Assembly: GCF_001039355.2 (NCBI RefSeq)
Contig: NW_019773898.1
Span: 4,183-35,795 of the forward strand
Direction of reading: 5' to 3'
Source: Lingula anatina
Lineage: Eukaryota > Brachiopoda > Lingulata > Lingulida > Lingulidae
Length of the DNA stretch: 31,613 bases
The translations under genes and the position numbers were made by a program. Positions 16,873 through 27,975 of this stretch are shown one piece after another. The notes beneath the pieces were generated by a model. The model did not search any database. It was not told the origin of the DNA and was given only the letters and a program-made list of their open reading frames with translations. Position 1 is the stretch's first letter. Each line of letters begins with the position of its first letter.

Positions 16873-19680
16873 TAATCATAATAATAATAAATTAATAATA
16901 TCACATATTCCAAAGACCTGAAATATTTCACAGATAACGTGATAATTCCTCAGACCCACCTCCTTTATTAGTCTTGGTGCTGGTGTCGGCTGGGAAGGGT
17001 CCCTGTTGTATCACCTGGGACGGAAACTGTGGTGGCAGCGGTGGGATGTACGGCTGAGGAGGAGGAGGTGGCGGCTGCGGTGGGTTTTCTATGGGTCGTA
17101 GCCTCGGAGTCACAGGACTTATGGGTTTTACCTGGTGCTCAATTATGTGTTTCGTGGAATAATCTGATAAAATAGGGTTTCTGTCAATTAGCAGAGCAGA
17201 GTGTGATTTATGTTATCAAATACTGAACTTTGGAGTAATAAAACAAGATTTATGAAGCCGATTCTGATATTACCTTTCTCCATACCCGTAGGCATTAAAA
17301 GGTTTCGATTGAACACAATATTATCACATTAAGATTCTGAGTGCTCTTTATCTCGATAAAATAAAACGATTCTGATTTTTAAAAATACGCTATCAGCCTA
17401 CATAGTACATGCTAGTTAACAGATATCATATCTAAGAAATTTCTCACCCGGTAACGACCGTCGCGATGGTGGCGGTGAAGGTGGCTTTCTCTTCTTACCA
17501 CCGTCTGACTTTGGTCGACGTAATCGCTCATTTTCTTGCTGCAAAAAAGGGCATTTCAATAATGGAAATTCTCATATTTTGTCTTTTCTTTTTTAAAATA
17601 ATACGCTTGTTACCAAACAAACAAACAATTAAATAAATAAATAAATAACAGTAAGGGTGTTATTACCCTGATTCTGTCCAGAAGTTCCTGCCTCCGTAGA
17701 ACAGCTTGCTGTAGTCTGAAATGATGGTCCTTGTCTGTGGGACCGTCCTCTGAAACAGGCCAAATAATACCATATCTAATATATTATTTATTTCTTAAAG
17801 AAAAACTACTTGCTTATATAGTCAAACTGGTTATTAATTACGCTTTTACGGTAGTGCAATATAAAAAGTTTCATATCGCTCTCTACAACATGTGTTGGGA
17901 CGAATTTTTAGAAGAAATACTTTCGTGGAAAAATATTAGAAACAAATTTTAAGACAAAACGATACCTTGGGGCGATGGAGATCTCACCGCCTTGCCCTTA
18001 GCCCTGGCCAGTTTCTGAAAGTTGTATGGAATTGTGTGATAAGATGTGCAACTATCTGAGATAATGTAGCTCTGTTTGTCAAGAAGAACATCTCATTATT
18101 TAAGACACAATGGTAACATTTCAGAGTGTAGGAAGATGCGTGCACAGATATGACAAATCCTGAAGAATTGTTATGGGTTTTCATTTAATTTACTTACAGG
18201 GATCAGACATCTATTTTTCCGTCTGTTGGTCTATCCATCCATCTGTTCATCTATCTATCTATCTATCTNTGTATCTCCGTCTGTCTGTTAATCAGAAGCA
18301 TAAATAATAATACCACTAGAAGTTCTTTTTTAATTCAAAACGGTCAAATATTTTTCCTTGTTCAGGATCACCTGTCACTTGTGTCGAAATACCAGTACAA
18401 GCAGTGACGTGTATCTTAGTATAATCCCCGCGTTGGAAATATCCAAACTTTATATTGATACCTGTGAGTTATCTTCATATTACATGACTTATCTTTCGGT
18501 TATGATATACAGTGTGTGTGTGTGTTGTCTGAACTGTGATGTTTTTACCATAGCGACTTGTGTATAACATAATAAGACATTCAAACATCTACGGGAGGCA
18601 CTGCAGTAAAATATCGTGATAGGTCAGGAGTTTGGAGGGGAAGTTTGGGTCGTGGTGGTCATTTGGTCCCATTTAGAACCGGTCAGTTTACAAACTTCGA
18701 TCTAAATCATTAAAATTTTCTTGAGGGAGGTAATAGTCGAGGCGTTTTATAGGGGAAGCCTTTTCTGTTAAATATTTTGATAGATTTTTTGATTGCTTAT
18801 TCAAAGGTAAAAAAATCATTAAAAAACAAATTAAAAAGTATGACATTACGCACGTCAACCCCTATACTGAAATCGACGAGGGGATTTGGTTAACTAAATT
18901 TTGATATACTAGTTCAGCTGAATAACCCACGTATCTTCTTTACTCAAACACTTACATTAGTGATTAAACTGATTAAAGATAGGGCGGGGAGATGACAGGT
19001 TATTTAAACAGGTATACACTTCACTCTACAGTCAATAATCCACAGATATCACTTTTTTTCTAGCCTACTTTGCCCTTGTCTGGTATCCTGACTTATACCA
19101 CGTAGCATGAAAACTTATGTACAAATGACCCACAAATAGTACATGTCAGAGGCCGTAAATAGGAGTGCCAACGCGTGAATTGTCGTGCTATTTGAAGGAG
19201 GTCACTGATGAACACTTATTTCTATATTAGGGGGAGAGGGGGGGGGGTCCAGTAACATGCGCTGAAATTTGGGGGGCTGTTTGGAGACAGCTAGGTCTGT
19301 ACAGTGGTCACATCTTATGATACTTCTTTAGAAATACGAAATATATGAATGAAATATTGGAATACAACCATCAGGTTTATCTAAACAGTACCTGCCAATT
19401 GTTCATATTGAGAGGTGTTTTGCTTTGGTCCCAGCTGTTCAGTTAAATAAGACACCCCCTATTCCATGCATTTTAAGGCGGTTGGGGTTAATCAAGAATA
19501 AATCAAAACCTTTTCACGCCAACTCTCACACAGTAACCGTCCATTTAATTTATTTAAGAAGATATGGTGTATGGATTAAGAAATTTTGGTGACTTCTTTC
19601 AAAGTTTTTCTTACCTGTTGCACCATTTTCAGCCTGAGTCTTGCGATATGTTCGTGAATGTTATTATCCGTTGCCGCCAT
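9986..19680 (-). CDS. Proline-rich protein with DUF4587-like motif
   Basis: The function is not known to me. Exons in transcript order: 19680-19615, 18014-17966, 17749-17667, 17538-17448, 17163-16960, 16707-16523, 16011-15890, 15591-15512, 14819-14769, 14482-14423, 14193-14120, 13564-13478, 13038-12871, 12582-12481, 12196-12092, 11708-11571, 10434-10293, and a last exon ending at 9986. All junctions up to exon 17 keep frame, giving about 622 residues. The start (ACAATGGCGG) is well placed. A charged coiled coil spans about 44-75 and proline-rich tracts span about 85-330. MEMLMMQNAQLHQLMMQQ at 167-184 resembles DUF4587 of PRR29 and C21orf58 (from memory). From 331 on it is helical and proline-poor, with hydrophobic stretches at 493-511 and 533-549 that could be buried helices or membrane segments. 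The proline-rich exons suggest SH3, WW or EVH1 partners. Confidence 0.8.
10537..10545. repeat. Target site duplication, left copy
   Basis: CCTTTACAC directly precedes the element at 10546 and is repeated exactly at 11140-11148 after its right end. Confidence 0.88.
10546..11139. mobile_element. 594-bp non-autonomous DNA transposon, Mutator-like
   Basis: Terminal inverted repeats of 79 bp (10546-10624 and 11061-11139) begin TACCCTCTACCAGGGCGACT and differ at one base, A versus G in the next few bases. The similarity resumes after a small indel as CTGTACAGAAAT. A 9-bp direct duplication flanks the element. Long TIRs plus a 9-bp duplication are typical of Mutator-like elements; hAT and Merlin have 8-9 bp duplications but usually shorter TIRs. 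The interior is more GC-rich than its surroundings and has no transposase frame. It sits in intron 16 of the DUF4587-like gene. Near-identical ends imply recent movement, driven in trans by an element elsewhere. Confidence 0.88.
11140..11148. repeat. Target site duplication, right copy
   Basis: CCTTTACAC directly follows the element end at 11139 and matches 10537-10545 exactly. Confidence 0.88.
14355..14402. repeat. (TG)n/(GA)n compound microsatellite
   Basis: A short TG run passes into about 30 bp of GA, ending 20 bp before exon 14423-14482 on the plus strand. In the transcript this puts a CT/CA tract just after that exon's donor. Confidence 0.95.
15815..15848. repeat. 34-bp near-perfect palindrome
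   Basis: CAAGAAGTTATAATGA at 15815-15830 and its exact reverse complement at 15833-15848 are separated by two bases (GA). It lies in the intron of the DUF4587-like gene, about 40 bp past the donor of exon 16011-15890 in the transcript direction. The 2-base spacer suits a cruciform or a dimeric protein site better than a processed hairpin RNA. Confidence 0.9.
16824..16890. repeat. (ATA)n trinucleotide tract
   Basis: Interrupted ATA/AAT repeat in the intron between exons 16960-17163 and 16523-16707 of the DUF4587-like gene. Confidence 0.93.
18015..19614 (-). other. First intron of the DUF4587-like gene
   Basis: This 1.6-kb intron holds a CTAT/CTGT tetranucleotide tract at 18249-18288, interrupted by an N at 18269, and a G-rich run near 19232-19250. 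I see no exon or repeat element in it; short open frames at 18358-18567 and elsewhere have no coding features. Confidence 0.7.
18249..18288. repeat. (ATCT)n/(GTCT)n microsatellite with one N
   Basis: Tetranucleotide CTAT units pass into CTGT units; one unresolved base lies at 18269. Confidence 0.93.
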
Positions 19681-19851
19681 TGTTTGTTATTTCACTTAAC
19701 CTCAGCTACCAAGTTGAAAGTATAGCAACGTCCTGTATTTTAAGTCCTCTCTGGAATTCTACTGGCACATGATCGTTCTGGCTTAAATTAGCCTAGACGT
19801 GTTGAACTGACAAGCTTTTCAATCGGCCTAATATTCCTTATCAGATCATCA

Positions 19852-19859
19852 TTACGTCA
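19852..19859. promoter_or_regulatory. CRE-like site upstream of the DUF4587-like gene
   Basis: TTACGTCA (TGACGTAA on the minus strand) is a CREB/ATF-type half-consensus about 170 bp upstream of the start codon. Motif match only. Confidence 0.3.
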
Positions 19860-21486
19860 CAACTTCAAGTCAGGTATGCAGAATTTTCTTGTCACAGTCC
19901 TAAGAGAGAGCTCTCTCTACGCCATACTGCAAGCAAGGTTCTGGTGGAATCTGAAGCACTCCTGCTTTGCCCACAAAGACGTTGCGGTTACTAGAACTGC
20001 GTTTTGGTGCTTTGACTTATTACTAAAACAAAGCCCTCGACCTAGTTACTTAGGTGGAAATACGCACGAGGAGCGCGTTATGGAAACAAAAGTTTTGCAT
20101 GGCAACCGCGGTAGTGCTGTTTAAATTCTAGTAAGCGCTTAATGGGCATTAAGTCATAGTTTATCAACTTGAGAAGTTGAAACGTATCTGTTGAAGGCTG
20201 GGTGAAAGAGGTCACTGATACAAGGTTTTCTTTAATCTCTGAGGGAGAGGGGGAGAAAAATATAATATAGTTCAATGTGTTGATTAGTTTTCTTTTTTTT
20301 TTTTTCAGTGGCCAATGCTTCGTTTGAAGGTTAAAGTCCAAAAAATGTTCCATTAATGTCTCGTATTTTGGAGCAACAGTTGAATTCATTTTGCCGGACC
20401 AAAATATTCATCAATTCCCATCAAGAGCGTAGTTGTTTTATTTCGTTGATTTCGATATTTTTCTTTTCTTTTAAACTTCTTCACTTGAGATCCTTTATAT
20501 GATGATGCCAATCCACAATATGATCGGCGAGTGGAGATTGCCTGTAAATCTACATGAGCACACGTGCTGCCGACTGCGCCGTGATTTTATATATATATAA
20601 ATTGAGATTGTGCTCCCAGCTGTCCCAGCACCGACCCACCGAGTTGTTAAGTGCCAGTACATTGTCTAAACTAACACATTCTGTAGTGTGATAACAGCTT
20701 TCATATATTTCTATCTGAATTTTCATATTTATTATTAACATTCGATAGCAATTTTGCTCAGTATTTTTTGTCAATTCTAGCAGGCAGATGTTTCAAGAGG
20801 AATTCTTTCGTTTCTGGAAGTCTGACTGCGTGTTTTTGTTTAATTAATTTCTCCTTGCACAATTTAATTCTCAATTTGACTCCACTGTTTTTGTATTGCA
20901 AATCTAACACAAATTACTATTCATCAACAATGTGCCATACATAATTAAATAATAAATGCTGAAAGCAAGACATCAAAGATATACAAGTGATGTTAATTAA
21001 AGTTTATTCTGATATCAAAACAAATGTACAAAACTGGCTGTTTCTGTGCCAATCTACCCTTACATACATACATACATAATATAATTTTTATATATAGATA
21101 CATAAGTATCCTATATAGTGTTCAATACTAAGACAGACATTTGGAATATAATAAATAAATTAATTGTACTATCAGTTTTTATGTTGCAGGTATTGTATAG
21201 CAATTATTACAATGATAAATATATCTGCTTATGATATGTGTTTTCAACATTCACATTGACAGCTATGTGGTAAGAAGAATATGCTGTAAAATATATTAAA
21301 ACTTTCATAAAATACTTTTAAAGGCATGTATAAAATTATACAGTTACTTATGATACATTTCTCTCTTAAATATGCAGATGAAAAGTATCTAAAATAGGAA
21401 ACAAGAGTACTTATTGCTCTGCATAATTTTTTAATGCCCTGCATTTGGTAACACTAAAATCATCATGTTTCATATAATGAAATGAC

Positions 21487-21513
21487 AAAAAAAAACAAAA
21501 AAAAAAAAAAAAA
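21487..21513. repeat. Poly-A tract
   Basis: A run of A interrupted once by C. There is no adjacent retroelement body or target duplication that I can see. Confidence 0.9.
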
Positions 21514-22711
21514 CTATAAATATTCAAAAGTAATTACTGGACATTCTGTGGACCTGTCAATTTCACATCATGTTTACTACTTCCAGTTAACATGCAACTG
21601 CACACAAAATGAAGGGCTCTCTTATTGGCATAGAAGTTCATGAATGCGCTAGTTGAGACAAATCACCACCATATCTCAACCAAACACAATGCAGCTATCT
21701 CACCTCTCCCAGTGCTTGTCTTCTTCCAGTATGCAGGATATTTTAGATATTTCCATTTGTGTCATCACAATGATAAAAGTGTCTTATGAAACATTCCTTA
21801 CACACAATGCCAGCATTTGTGATCATATTCAACCATTTTATTTGTTAAACAGATCCACCTCAGGGGTGTCAAGAAGGACTTTACGCCCAATGCATTACAG
21901 AATACATATGATCTACCACACACAATAAAACGCCTTTATGCAGGCAAATCCTTATTCAAACTAGAGCCTTTATTGGAAACCAGTCTTTTTGGTATTTAAG
22001 TATGCAATAGAACTGCAACAACGACCCCCTGTGCTTTTGCCCTTCTGTTGGTGTTTGGGGCAACTGTACTTTGAATAAAAACACTTGGGGTTAGCAAATG
22101 CCTACTTATAATCCTTATTACGTAGTTATCAGCATAGAAATAACAGATATTCCAATTTAAAGTCATAATCAGTTACCTGCAATTGGGAGTAAAGAAGTTT
22201 GGATTCTTAAGGTCATTCTGACTTTTTAAAGACATTTAATTTAGATTTCACCAAACTCATGAATGGTATTAAGACTCTATTAAGTTTTTTTATTTTTTTT
22301 AGACTAGGTAGTATATCATCAAAACAGTATTTGGCAGAAATGTAAAATAACAGAATGAACCAGTACTCCTCATGGCATTTCTTGTGCAAATGTAGCCCTT
22401 GTAAAATGTATCTGATATGCAGGCCTTTACTTATGCTGCTATAAAATGAGTTGTGCAATCATTTACAGTGCAGTTTTATCACAACAATAATGATATTGTA
22501 AAGGGACTCCATTAGAATATAGTCTTATATAGGGGACTTAAATGTGCAAAAAATATCTGCACCTTTGTATAAAGTATTTAAAAATATAAAAGTCCTCATC
22601 AGTTTTTTTTTTTTTTAACACAAGTTCTTTGGAACAAACCATACTGCAAGAGCAAACCCAGAAACTGCTTCTAGGGCAGGACTGTCTGTCCAGGGGGGGA
22701 GGGGGGAGGAG

Positions 22712-22869
22712 GAGGGGACTGATCCAGTAAACTAGATAACCCACATATAAACAGGACTTAAAGATATTACATACCNGGGGGGGGACGAGGAGGGGACTGA
22801 TCCAGTAAAACACGGGTAGAAACAACTAGATAACCCATGTGTAAACACAACTTAAAGATATTACATACC
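22712..22869. repeat. Tandem duplication of a 65-80 bp unit with an internal N
   Basis: GAGGGGACTGATCCAGTAAA to AAGATATTACATACC occurs at 22712-22775 and again at 22790-22869. The second copy has about 16 extra bases after the CCAGTAAA motif. The copies are joined by a G-run with an N at 22776, so the junction may be a genuine tandem repeat or an assembly artefact. Confidence 0.85.
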
Positions 22870-23034
22870 ATGACTCTTTCTACACTATATTACATGACAT
22901 GAACACTATCAACAGCCTCTGGCTGGGTGCTACCATATAATAAAATCAATGTACAGTTGTAGCTATATTACATATCACATAAAGGAAATATAAATAAACT
23001 AAACCTTTACTTATATAAATGCATAATTTCTCCT

Positions 23035-23040
23035 TTTATT
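23035..23040 (-). terminator. Candidate poly(A) signal of FBXL7
   Basis: Minus-strand AATAAA about 650 bp past the FBXL7 stop codon. Other AATAAA copies lie further downstream, so the true end is not settled. Confidence 0.4.
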
Positions 23041-23687
23041 CTACAACATCCATCTGTGTGGATCAAAAGATGACGATGGCATTGCATAGCCTGTGTGATA
23101 TAAATTACGTCCTTCCTTCTTAAAGTTTATGACTCGGTATTTCAGGTATGAAAAACAAACCCTCCTTGCCTGAGAAGTATCAATCCCCAATCCCATTTTA
23201 AAGGTGTTCAGTGAGGAATACATCCAAACATTTGAACTGGGTCTTTCTGCGGTAATTGGTGAATCCCTGGGGGTCAACCCCTGGGGTTCTGCTGACCAGG
23301 GCTTACATTTTTAATTAATAATATGCCATGTGTACTAACAGGCTGGTACATTTGGTTTTTTCCCAACCAAGGTCTTAAGGGTTTTGTGATGGCTTCACAT
23401 CTTCAGAATCAAGACGATTAATCCAGAAACCCATTCAAGAACATGTCTGAATTAACCTCACATTATCATAGATACTTTCAACAATTATTTTCCACGTACA
23501 ATTCTGACCCTGGAATCACACATTTTAATCCACCAAAGAACACAAGCATCAACTTGTATACAAAGGAATGAAATATGATGTAAGCGGCTTTGAAGCCTAC
23601 AGACACACGGTGTCATGAACCTGTAGTGTTGTGTATTCCTTTGAAAAATGGAGATACCCAGTGAAATGTGGATGGCTCACATTACTG

Positions 23688-26087
23688 TCAGTAGAATCCA
23701 GGATTTGTATGCTCAATGATACATCGCTTGCACAATTTTTTCACCGTCCTATAAGCATCCACCGTAATATGGCAGTCTTGGATGTTCAGCTGCTGCAAAT
23801 GGCGGCACTTTTGAGCAATAGCAACAACCCCGCTGTCAGTAATGGCATCACACGATTTGAGACTGAGTTTCTTAAGCTGAGGGCAATGTTCTGCTAGGAT
23901 CTCTAGGCCTTCGTCGGTTACATCACACTTTCCGACGTCAAGAGATTTCAGTCTCCTACAATTCTCTGCCAGTAGTTGGAGGGCATCGTCAGAAACTGCT
24001 TCGCACCCACGAACATTCAGGTAGCGAAGCTTCTTGCAGTACTTGGCGATGTATTTGACACCTACATCCGACACTTTATCACACTTTGCAACACTGAGAT
24101 AGCGTAAACTTGATCCCAGCTTGGAAAGTTCCCTTAATCCAAAATCAGTCACCCTGCGACAGTCGCTAACACTGAACTCCTTGAGCATTGTGCAATAAAG
24201 TGCTATGGCTTGGACGCCAATGTCTGTAATCCGCATGCAGCGTCGTAAGTACATGTACTGTAGCTGCGTGCAGTGGGAGGCAATGATCTTGAGTCCAGAG
24301 TCTTCCAGGGCGTAACAGTCCGTCATGTCAAGATGGCGGAGGTAGATAGTACAAGGGTTCTGGCCATATTGCAGCTTGGCGTCTGGTGTCAGACTAATAC
24401 ATGTGATCAGGGCACAACCTGGAAATTCATGTCAGAGGATCTTCTTTAATTTTGTGAATAATTATGGCAATAAGAGAAATATGATTATTTTAAAATAAAT
24501 TGAAAATGTTGCATTTCTAAAGAGGTTTCATCATTCAATTAGACAAACAAAATCTACAGCTAAAACTTTTTTTCCTGAGTAAATATGTAAAGAATTTGAG
24601 TCTTTAAAATTACATTTAAAAAACGTGTGAAATGGATAGCATAATGTTAAAATTTTACAAGGAAAAATAATAAAAAGAAACTTGTAAATGTTATCAGTAA
24701 CTTAAAAATACTAAAAACAATACATGAGTATGTAATTGTATATACTGTATATCCCATATTTTCATTGTTAAGAATCCCTCTCCAGCCACTTCCTTACCTG
24801 TGACATTGAGATGCTCTAGGTTGGTACACCTTGAAACCACCTCAAACAGCGCCAGATTGGTAATATTGGCACAACCTTGAATTTCAAGATGGCGGAGCTC
24901 AGGACAGCGTTTGGCAATCAAGTGAAGCCCCTTGTCAGTGAGTCTCTCACAGCTGTTCATGTTAATTTTCTCCACCATAATACAGACGTGAGGCGTATTA
25001 TAACTAAGTCTGCGAGTCAGAAATTTTAAGGCACGATCAATATTGGCAATCTCATTGTTAATTGTGATTTGTGTCCATAAAGATGGCTCCCACACCAGCG
25101 TGTACCAGCGTTTACACACGCGGGCACACCGACACAACTGGTCCGTGGGAAGATGCTGGAATATCTTGAGTATCACATCGTCAGGACACAGATCAAACAG
25201 TGACAATCGGTGCCTTTTCTTCTTGGCGCCAAAGTACATATTCCCATCGAACACTGGTGATGGGGTCTGCGCGTGAGGGTACCCTGCGGTGTGTGGGTAC
25301 CCATAGTACCCCATTAAGTCTAAGGAGGGACTATAACACACAGGCTCAATCATGGGGGACATGTGACCCATCATCGGGGACATGTGACCCTGAGAGGGGG
25401 GCCTGGGTGCCGGAGATTGTCTCTGAAGGTGATTGGGACTTCTCAATTCACGTGCATAGTATGGGTGAACCTTGTCAATGGGGACTTTGTCTAGTGTGTA
25501 GTAACTGCCGTTTCTGTCGACGGCGTACAATCCAGAATGCTCAGCATATCCGTTTCTGTCCACATATTTCCCAGCATTATCCGGGTATCCATTTCTATCC
25601 ATGTACTTGGCTGGATTATCAGCATATCCATTTCTATCCATATGTCTGTTTTCAGGATATCCACTCCTGTCTAAATGTCTAACAGGGCTTTCTGGGTATC
25701 CATTTCTATCTATGTGTCTGTTGGGACTTTCATGATATCCATTTCTGTCAACATATCCGATCCTGTCAGCATGTCTCCCCTCCTGGTCACCTGGATATCC
25801 GTTCCTGTGGTCCGGATACGGTGCTGGGGACTCACGGTGATATCCGTTCAGTTTCTCACCACGCCCCTTGAGGTGATGTGGACTGGGCGTGAACATATCT
25901 GAGGCCTCCATTATGCCGCTATGGGCTGACATCCCAGAGGAGGGCGTATCCCGAGGGGACGGGACCCCATGGTGCGGGGACGGGGTGCCACGGTTGGTGG
26001 AGACGCTTGTTGAGGAGCGGTAATGGGGGCCATCACTGGCGATACCTGAGCTGGAGTCATGGGGGCTCTCAAGGGGGGCCAGGTTGT
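23688..26087 (-). CDS. FBXL7: F-box/LRR-repeat protein 7, all but the 5' end
   Basis: FBXL7 is a substrate-recognition subunit of SCF (SKP1-CUL1-F-box) E3 ubiquitin ligases; vertebrate and fly members are linked to mitotic kinases and to Fat planar-polarity signalling. Two exons, 26087-24798 and 24418-23688, join in frame (phase 1) to give 672 residues. The first half is a disordered, Ser/Pro/His-rich region with DRNGY repeats. Next come the F-box (LCPDDVILKIFQHLPTDQLC, then CARVCKRWY) and a series of cysteine-containing LRRs (LRHLEIQGC, LRYLNVRGC, LKSLDVGKC, LKKLSLKSC). The C-terminus is CKRCIIEHTNPGFY, close to recalled human CKRCVIEHTNPAFF. Human FBXL7 is about 491 residues, so the extra length is N-terminal. 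The first exon shown starts at an acceptor (CATTCCAG) in phase 1, so at least one more 5' exon exists. The ATG at 26109 lies in the intron. Confidence 0.95.
25480..25850 (-). repeat. DRNGY tandem repeats in FBXL7
   Basis: About nine units of 11-14 residues share the pattern aromatic or His, hydrophobic, D-R-[NSI]-G-[YS], then P, A or H and acidic residues. They lie in the disordered region before the F-box. At the DNA level the units recur as GGATATCC/CATTTCTATC-type blocks, so the tract is a coding minisatellite with diverged copies. Confidence 0.9.
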
Positions 26088-26732
26088 CTGGAATGAAAGG
26101 AAAAAACATATGAAATCAACTTGACTTTGGATCCACATAAAACCAAGTAAATCCAATCGGTGTAAAAATGTTGTATGAGGTTATTCAGACTTCCAGCTGA
26201 AGGAAGGAAATTTCATAAATTCAAAACCCATTAAAATATTTTCCTCCATACACCTATCCAAAGAATTTTTATTGATGTGAATCTCACATACCCACTGGGC
26301 TGCAGTATTTACGTAAGCAAAAAGAAAAAAAAAAGTTCTATTCTTAGATAATGACTTTTGGAAATGCCTTTGTTGTCTGTCTCTTATATACAGACATACC
26401 GCAATGACAAATTTTCAGGTTTTCGTGTCATTTAGGATAATTTCAGCTTTGGCAAGCACAAGTACAAAACACATAAATAACCCTCACATTTGCACACAAT
26501 GGGGTATATCTAACACATAAATGCCCGTGCCAGTTTTTTAAAGCTTTTTTTCAACTGACGGGATGTATATCAAAGGTGGCTGGACAAAAGTGGAGCCGTA
26601 ACATGAGGGCTCAATCCCGCTGTACCTGCGTTACCTGAACGACTTGTCATTCACATGTAATAAGCAGGTTTGGATAGTTTATGAAGCTTGCTTAAGGTGT
26701 GCATTTAATAGCCGGCACCTGTCATGAATAAG

Positions 26733-26766
26733 GATGAGAGAGAGAAAGAGAGAGAAATAGAGAGCA

Positions 26767-26803
<37 letters not shown>

Positions 26804-26826
26804 GAGAGTGTGTAAGTGAGAGAGAG
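26733..26826. repeat. (GA)n microsatellite
   Basis: A GA dinucleotide tract with a few interruptions. The apparent Ser/Leu-rich frame on the minus strand is a by-product. Confidence 0.95.
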
Positions 26827-27756
26827 CTCTGAATAAAAATGTGAGAAAGAATTCATAAAATATTTCAATTATTGTTGGCACTAAAGATACAATGTAACCA
26901 AACAAAAAGTGCCTGTCAATCTTACAGATCTTGCTGCATGATAAAAATACCTAATATGCCTAATATGCGGGCCCTAGCATTTTTTGTCAAAGTAAATTCC
27001 ACCGCCTCGTTTGCCATCTTTTCAAAATAGAAAATCTTAGCATGACTAATAACGCCAAGGCGTTTGATCCAGAATGAAGACACAATGTATGAGAAAGCTA
27101 TTTTGTTTTGACAAACAGTTGTGCAATAATCTAAAAGGAAATTCTTTTTATAGGCAAAATTATATGCTGACATGAAATGCTGCAGTTGCAATTTGTTTTC
27201 TTGTGAGAAAAAATAAAACTAGTGAATTCATCAGCATGATGTATTATCCACTAGCATCTTATTACTGTATTACGTAGTAGAAACTATGACATGATAAAAG
27301 TACACAATCAATTTCAATTAAAAATTCTCCATTGTTTGGTAAATGAAATATACTAAGTTTGTATAATCTATTTAAAAAAACAGAAAACATTTTTGGGAAA
27401 TTTTCTCTTTGTTCGTGATACCAAATGACGAAAGTACCAGTAAAATCTCTGAAGCAGGAATCAATTTCAGTAATAATTCCAGGGTTGGGAACTCTCTGCA
27501 GGTAGAAGATTTCACCTGAATCTAGCAAGCAATATAAATGTGGCTAATTTCCAAGGACCCTTCTCTGTTTCCTGATTTTAATACCTGAATACCGTTTACC
27601 TGTCACAAACTGAGGCATTAAAAGCTTCCCTGACCTCAGGTGCTTCATAATGGGTGAAATGCTGCAGGTATAATGCTACAATACCTGGGAAATTCTGAAG
27701 GTCATGTAATAAAAACTATCTACTTGTAGTTTAAATTCTCCATCTTTCCAAAAGAG

Positions 27757-27975
27757 AGAGAGAGAGAGAGAGAGAGACTGGTGGGGGGGGGAGAGATAGG
27801 GAAAGAGAGAGATAAAAAGAGAAAGATACAGAGAGAGTGAGACAGCTAGGAGAAGTAAAAGAAAATGTATGTGCATGTATGTGTGTGTGAGAGAAAGAGA
27901 GTCTGTAAAGATATAAACAGATGGACAGACAGAGAGACAGACAGACACGCAGACACACAGACAGACAGACACACA
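27757..27975. repeat. GA and CAGA simple-repeat cluster
   Basis: A GA run, a short G run, diverged GAGAAA units and a CAGA tetranucleotide run follow one another. Several overlapping minus-strand frames are artefacts of this tract. Confidence 0.92.

Larger units (their letters stand above)
19681..23687. other. FBXL7 3'UTR and promoter side of the DUF4587-like gene
   Basis: The right part, down to about 23030, is probably FBXL7 3'UTR. The left part, next to 19681, should hold the promoter of the DUF4587-like gene and includes a CRE-like TTACGTCA at about 19852-19859. Between them is AT-rich DNA with a poly-A tract at 21487-21513, a CATA tract near 21062-21080 and a G-rich tandem duplication at 22712-22869. 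I found no convincing gene inside. Confidence 0.65.

Noticed and set aside
23631-23897. Plus-strand open frame opposite the FBXL7 C-terminus
   Set aside because: Antisense shadow of the LRR-coding exon.
25200-25682. 160-residue open frame on the plus strand inside FBXL7
   Set aside because: It is the antisense shadow of the repetitive FBXL7 coding exon and has no domain or codon character of its own.
26939-27016. Minus-strand ATG with good context (MANEAVEFTLTKNARARILG) as an alternative FBXL7 first exon
   Set aside because: The only phase-compatible donor (TTAG then GTATTT) is weak and the better donor downstream is in the wrong phase. Not supportable without transcripts.
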